The notes under the pieces are model-generated. The model saw nothing but the letters and a program-made list of their open reading frames with translations. It searched no databases and was not told the origin of the DNA. The position numbers and the translations under genes are program-made. A DNA stretch of 64,000 nucleotides from Mermis nigrescens. Taxonomy: Eukaryota; Nematoda; Enoplea; Mermithida; Mermithidae. Shown here in pieces: positions 60,431 through 64,000 of the stretch. The stretch covers positions 1,041,571 to 1,105,570 of the forward strand of contig JAVLUZ010000228.1 in NCBI GenBank assembly GCA_036768485.1. Reading direction: 5' to 3'. How positions within the stretch are numbered: position 1 is the stretch's first letter; every line of letters begins with the position of its first letter.

Positions 60431-60511
60431 AATCTGCCATCATTGCCTGCTTGTTGATTGCTCCTCCTGCTGCACTTGTTCAATAGATGGCTCTAAGCCA
60501 CTACAGTCTCA

Positions 60512-60960
60512 TTGGAAGTGTTCTTCTGCAGATGCTCATGCTGTCTGGGCCCAAGTAAGCCTTGTGTAATTGCTTCTACTAACATGGACTCACTTTCATG
60601 GTCTTTGTCTGAAGTACGAGTGTACAAGGCAACTGCACACTCTAGAATGGCTGCTTCTTCAACACATTGCTTTGCTAAACAAATTAGATACCATATTTCT
60701 GGTCAATTTCGAATTTTAACACAACTTTTACATAACAGTTTTAACCATTGGCCAATGGTCTAAGGGCTAGTACTTATATGTATACATAAAATAAATTCAA
60801 TAAACACATCAATATGTTGTACTGCAGTCTGTGCCATTAACTCACTTTGTCCACCTGTAACTTTAGAACCATTGTTGCAGTTATGCCAATAGTTTGGATG
60901 AAAAGCTAGTGCATCTGTAAGATTAGCCAGATTATATAAGACAGTACATATCTGACTTAC
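60512..60960 (-). other. Exon-like open segments, unknown
   Basis: Two minus-strand open segments (60960-60760 and about 60680-60490) have a less AT-rich composition and a regular helical-looking peptide (CVEEAAILECAVAL). An acceptor-like TCTTACAG lies near 60925. A stop separates the parts. It may be a decayed cellular exon or part of an unrecognised transposon. I cannot assign it. Confidence 0.2.
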
Positions 60961-61690
60961 CAAAAAACACTAGGGCAAGCACATAAATGTACAGGACTCT
61001 GCAGAGCAAGGCTGTAACAAAAGTTTGTAAGCATCAGAGTACTGTATTTTATAGCTCCCATTAAACAGAGCACAAATATAAATAACACTGTATATTAATG
61101 CATTAAATTTGTAAAGCTGACAGCCAAGTACTTAAAACACATATAAAGGCTGGCCAACAATAAGTAATCTTAATCACTTTTTGATCACATATTAGTTTGA
61201 GCAATAAAGTACATAAGGACCTGTCTTTGTGAAAAGTAGGTAGAAACATAGAAAGTGGGAAATCAAAGGGAATTCCTTTCCTAACTTTGATCCAATAACA
61301 ATTCTATGGGGCTGCGATGGATTATGCATATCTCCAATAACAAATAAACTGATCAATAGCAAATCAACAGAATGAATCCAATCAACAAAGCAAATAAAGA
61401 ATCTTTCAGCACTTTAATATGTTGTTATAGAAAATTCAGATTTAACCAGTACCTGGTGAGTATTTGAGATTTGTATACCAGACAAGTCCCCATGCATTTA
61501 ACAAATCAAGCGGCAAAGCATCTTCAGGCAATTATACATCATCAGTTACATTGATTACATGGTCTTGGCCATGGAACAATTGAGCTTAAGCAATTGGAAA
61601 TTATTGACAATTCATTCTGAAGAAATTTAAAAATAATGTTAAAAACTAAACAACGTACAATAACACATATACGACACATTATCTCTTTCT
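60961..61690. other. AT-rich interval, no gene seen
   Basis: Only short overlapping frames. It lies just beyond the 3' end of the LINE, so the LINE insertion target is probably within it. Confidence 0.4.
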
Positions 61691-64000
61691 TCTTTTTCTC
61701 TAGCGTTTGTCCCACGTGGCAGCAGGGTCCGCTGTTCTGAATTTCTGGCTTCATTTGATACAATTGTGGGCTTGGTTGGGATGTAGGCCAGCACTTCTGA
61801 GGTTGTTGTGCAGCATATCCAGCCAGCATTGTTTTGGTCATCCCTTCAGTCTTTTTCCGGTGACTTCTAGAGGGAAGCCAATTTTGGCAAGTGTCTCATC
61901 ATGGTGCGTAGAATGTGGCTGAACCAACAAAGTCAAGTTTAACATCATTTGTCAGGGATAGGGGCAATGCCATACCTCTGCCGGATGTCATCATTACGTG
62001 TGTGGTCAAGTCTAGTGATGCCAGAGATCCATCACAGCATCTTTGTTTCTATGACACTTTTGTGACAGGCCAACACTTAGTGCCATAAAGCATGACGGGA
62101 TGGACAACGCTTTGGTATATCATTGATTTTAGGCAGTTATTGATCTTTCTGTTACACATAATGTTAGACATCATGCGCCTTTTCATCCAGGCTGCATTCA
62201 CTTGTGTGGTGAATTTGTGTTTCAGGCTTCCATTGACAGTGATTGAAGAGCCAAGGTATTTGAATGTCTTGGCACTTGGCAAGTCAATGCCGTCAATCTT
62301 AATCGTACTATGTTCATTTGGGTCTGTTGTCATGTACTCTGTTATCTTGACATTAAGCCATAGGCCAAAGGTTGCTAGCCGGTTGCTGCAGGTCCGGACT
62401 TGTTGTTCAAGGTTGGCCATCTTTTTGGAGGCAAGCATAATGTTGTTAGTATAGAGGATTGTCAATGGTGCCAGCTTCTGGAGGTCTCTTGTATGACATC
62501 CATCATAAGGATAAATAAAAGCGGTGGACAAGGCCAATTCTTGGTGGACACCCACAGTAATTTGGTAGTTCTTTGACAATCCAGCAGCTGCTTGCACCCA
62601 GCTTTTTGGCTCTTTGTAGAGCAACTTCACCCACTCAACTAGCTCTTCAGGAACTTTGTGCCTTTGTAGTGCATGCCAGATGACTTTGTATGGTACTCAG
62701 ACTAATGCTTTTTTGAGCTCAAGGAAGGCAATGTGAAGAGGTTCCTGCTTCTTTTGATGCTTCTCAAACAGTAGCATGGGTGGCGTGAATTGCATCAGTC
62801 ATTCCACAGTTCTTAACAAATCCAGCTTGATTGACTGTTAGGTGGACAATGTTGCAAATTTGCTAATCGAGGATTTGCTTGAGAATCTTCATTGTGTGCA
62901 AAAGCAGTCTGATTGGCCAGTAGTAGGCACACTCCGCTGGATTGCCTTTCTTCCTCCAGATTGGGACTGTTCTGATCTGCCATTTGATGGGTGTCTTCTA
63001 CTCCAAAATGACTTTGTTGAAAAACTGTGCCAACCAGTCACTGGAATGTCAACATCTTGATTTCCAAAGCTTTGCCGACAGGTCGTCTGGTCTGGTAGCT
63101 TTGCCTGGCTTCATTTGTTTCAGTGCGTTGGAAACTTCATTGGCTGTGACCAGCTGCACTGGGCCAAAAGTGGGAAGGGCTGATGAGATTGGTGGATGTG
63201 GAAACTCCTCGGTAGTAGTTCTGCCTGGGTTTGGTGGCCTTCCTACGGTCATTAATCAATTGTCCATTTTTGTCATTGACATCAAAAAACTTTTTGATGT
63301 CTTCAGTTTGTTTATGGCAAGACTTTATTAGGTAGTAGATGTCATGCTCACCTTTGCACATGTCAAGTTTCTTGTACAATTTGTCATAGTGGACAGTTTT
63401 GGCAGCAGTTATGGCCATTTTTGCATTGCTTTTATGCCTTGCAATATTTCTGCCAATTTTCTTGACTTCTGTCAGCAAGAAAGATGTGGTAGAGGCGTTT
63501 TCTCTCATGGACCTTTGCCTTTACTTCATCTGTCCACAGCAACGTTTCTTTGTCAATCTGTTTACGTCTGGGCTTTGTCATGCCAAGTACCATATTTACT
63601 GCTTCTAGAATGGTTTGTTTTGTTTTCTTCCAGGTTTCTTAAACCGTCGTGATGGGTGGCAGCCACACCTGGGCGTGGGGGTTTGGGGGAGGTATACCCC
63701 CCCAGAAACCAAAATACCCCCAGAAATCAAAATACCCCCCAGAATTCAATTTTTGAAAATTTTTTCGCTTTTTTCGCAATTTTTTGATGCCAATGGATAG
63801 TGCTTGATGAGAAACGTTGAAAAATGGTGTTTTTATCACCATACCATCGTTTTTAAGGCCATTTTTTGACCTTCAAAAAAATCTTGCACCCCCAGAAATT
63901 TCTTGCTGCCCACGTATGGTGGCAGCTGAATACATGAGATGACGTTGGCCTCTTTTTCCTTTAACTTCCACCATTTTATGCAAGCTGGGCCATTTTGTTC
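61690..64000 (-). pseudogene. RTE-like LINE (endonuclease-RT linker, RT, tail), inactivated
   Basis: The element runs down the minus strand from beyond the window. Segment 63508-63137 matches the linker before the RT (IYYLIKSCHKQTEDI). Segment 63252-63049 has the ALKQMKPGKA and PDDL motifs of RT domain 0/1. Segment 62630-62049 holds the RT palm and thumb, with YLGSSITVNG, AAWMKRR and MLYGTKCWP. The YADD box reads YTNN, so both aspartates are lost. A degraded C-terminal tail at 61841-61690 ends in an A-rich run, as expected for a LINE 3' end. The motif set fits the RTE clade better than CR1 or L1, but the clade call is by eye. Confidence 0.8.
63664..63918 (+). mobile_element. hAT-type MITE, copy E
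   Basis: The termini are CACACCTGGGC and GCCCACGTATG, with an exact 8-bp duplication GTGGCAGC at 63656-63663 and 63919-63926. It is 255 bp, inserted in the LINE upstream of its RT motifs. Confidence 0.92.

Noticed and set aside
61707..63652. Plus-strand frames of 71-129 codons
   Set aside because: They are antisense to the LINE reverse transcriptase on the minus strand.

Overview
The window is animal-like eukaryotic DNA, most likely from an invertebrate. It is AT-rich, full of decayed transposable elements, and carries short GC-rich exon-like islands bounded by GT..AG signals. I see no bacterial operons, rRNA, tRNA or CRISPR. The env-bearing BEL/Pao retroelements, whose env resembles the phlebovirus G2 fusion glycoprotein, are a type well known from nematodes. 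That is only a hint about the host, and I cannot name the species. I recognise no conserved cellular gene with confidence.

Layout. (1) 1-5.0 kb: a broken BEL/Pao env fragment, a terminal repeat called R here, and two minus-strand exon-like islands. This block recurs at 38.86-43.85 kb. (2) 5.3-20.1 kb: satellite and minisatellite arrays, a 2-2.7 kb duplication, several non-autonomous DNA transposons, and a train of minus-strand, mostly phase-0 exon-like islands. One exon type recurs about five times. (3) 20.16-30.97 kb: two R-bounded elements flank a roughly 9 kb inverted-repeat (foldback-like) structure whose arms are arrays of short units rich in GTGTAAA. (4) 31-38.3 kb: a Ty3/gypsy gag fragment, a TA microsatellite, a frameshifted unknown gene on the plus strand, a possible leucine-rich-repeat pseudogene, a rearranged hAT MITE and a piggyBac-like MITE. 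(5) 38.6-44.65 kb: the second copy of block 1, now bounded on its right by an inverted R and a GTGTAAA arm. (6) 44.66-55.3 kb: minus-strand BEL/Pao remains (gag, pol, env). The env is interrupted by 1.25 kb holding an unrecognised plus-strand ORF. (7) 55.7-59.3 kb: a minus-strand Ty3/gypsy pol. (8) 59.3-61.7 kb: mostly unassigned. (9) 61.7-64 kb: an RTE-like LINE on the minus strand.

The best-supported observations are structural. Five copies of one hAT-type MITE each have a perfect 8-bp target duplication. A piggyBac-like MITE sits between TTAA sites. Elements of 0.76, 1.1 and 3.9 kb share R as long terminal inverted repeats flanked by TA. A CAGTGGCGTAGCC-type transposon is inserted in a satellite with a 5-bp duplication. 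The most interesting unexplained content is the train of exon-like islands (1.8-20.1 kb, minus), its tandemly duplicated exon, and the ORF embedded in the BEL/Pao env at 47.7-49.0 kb. All reverse transcriptases seen are broken and have lost a catalytic aspartate. Coordinates and splice sites were read by eye, with no alignment or transcript data.
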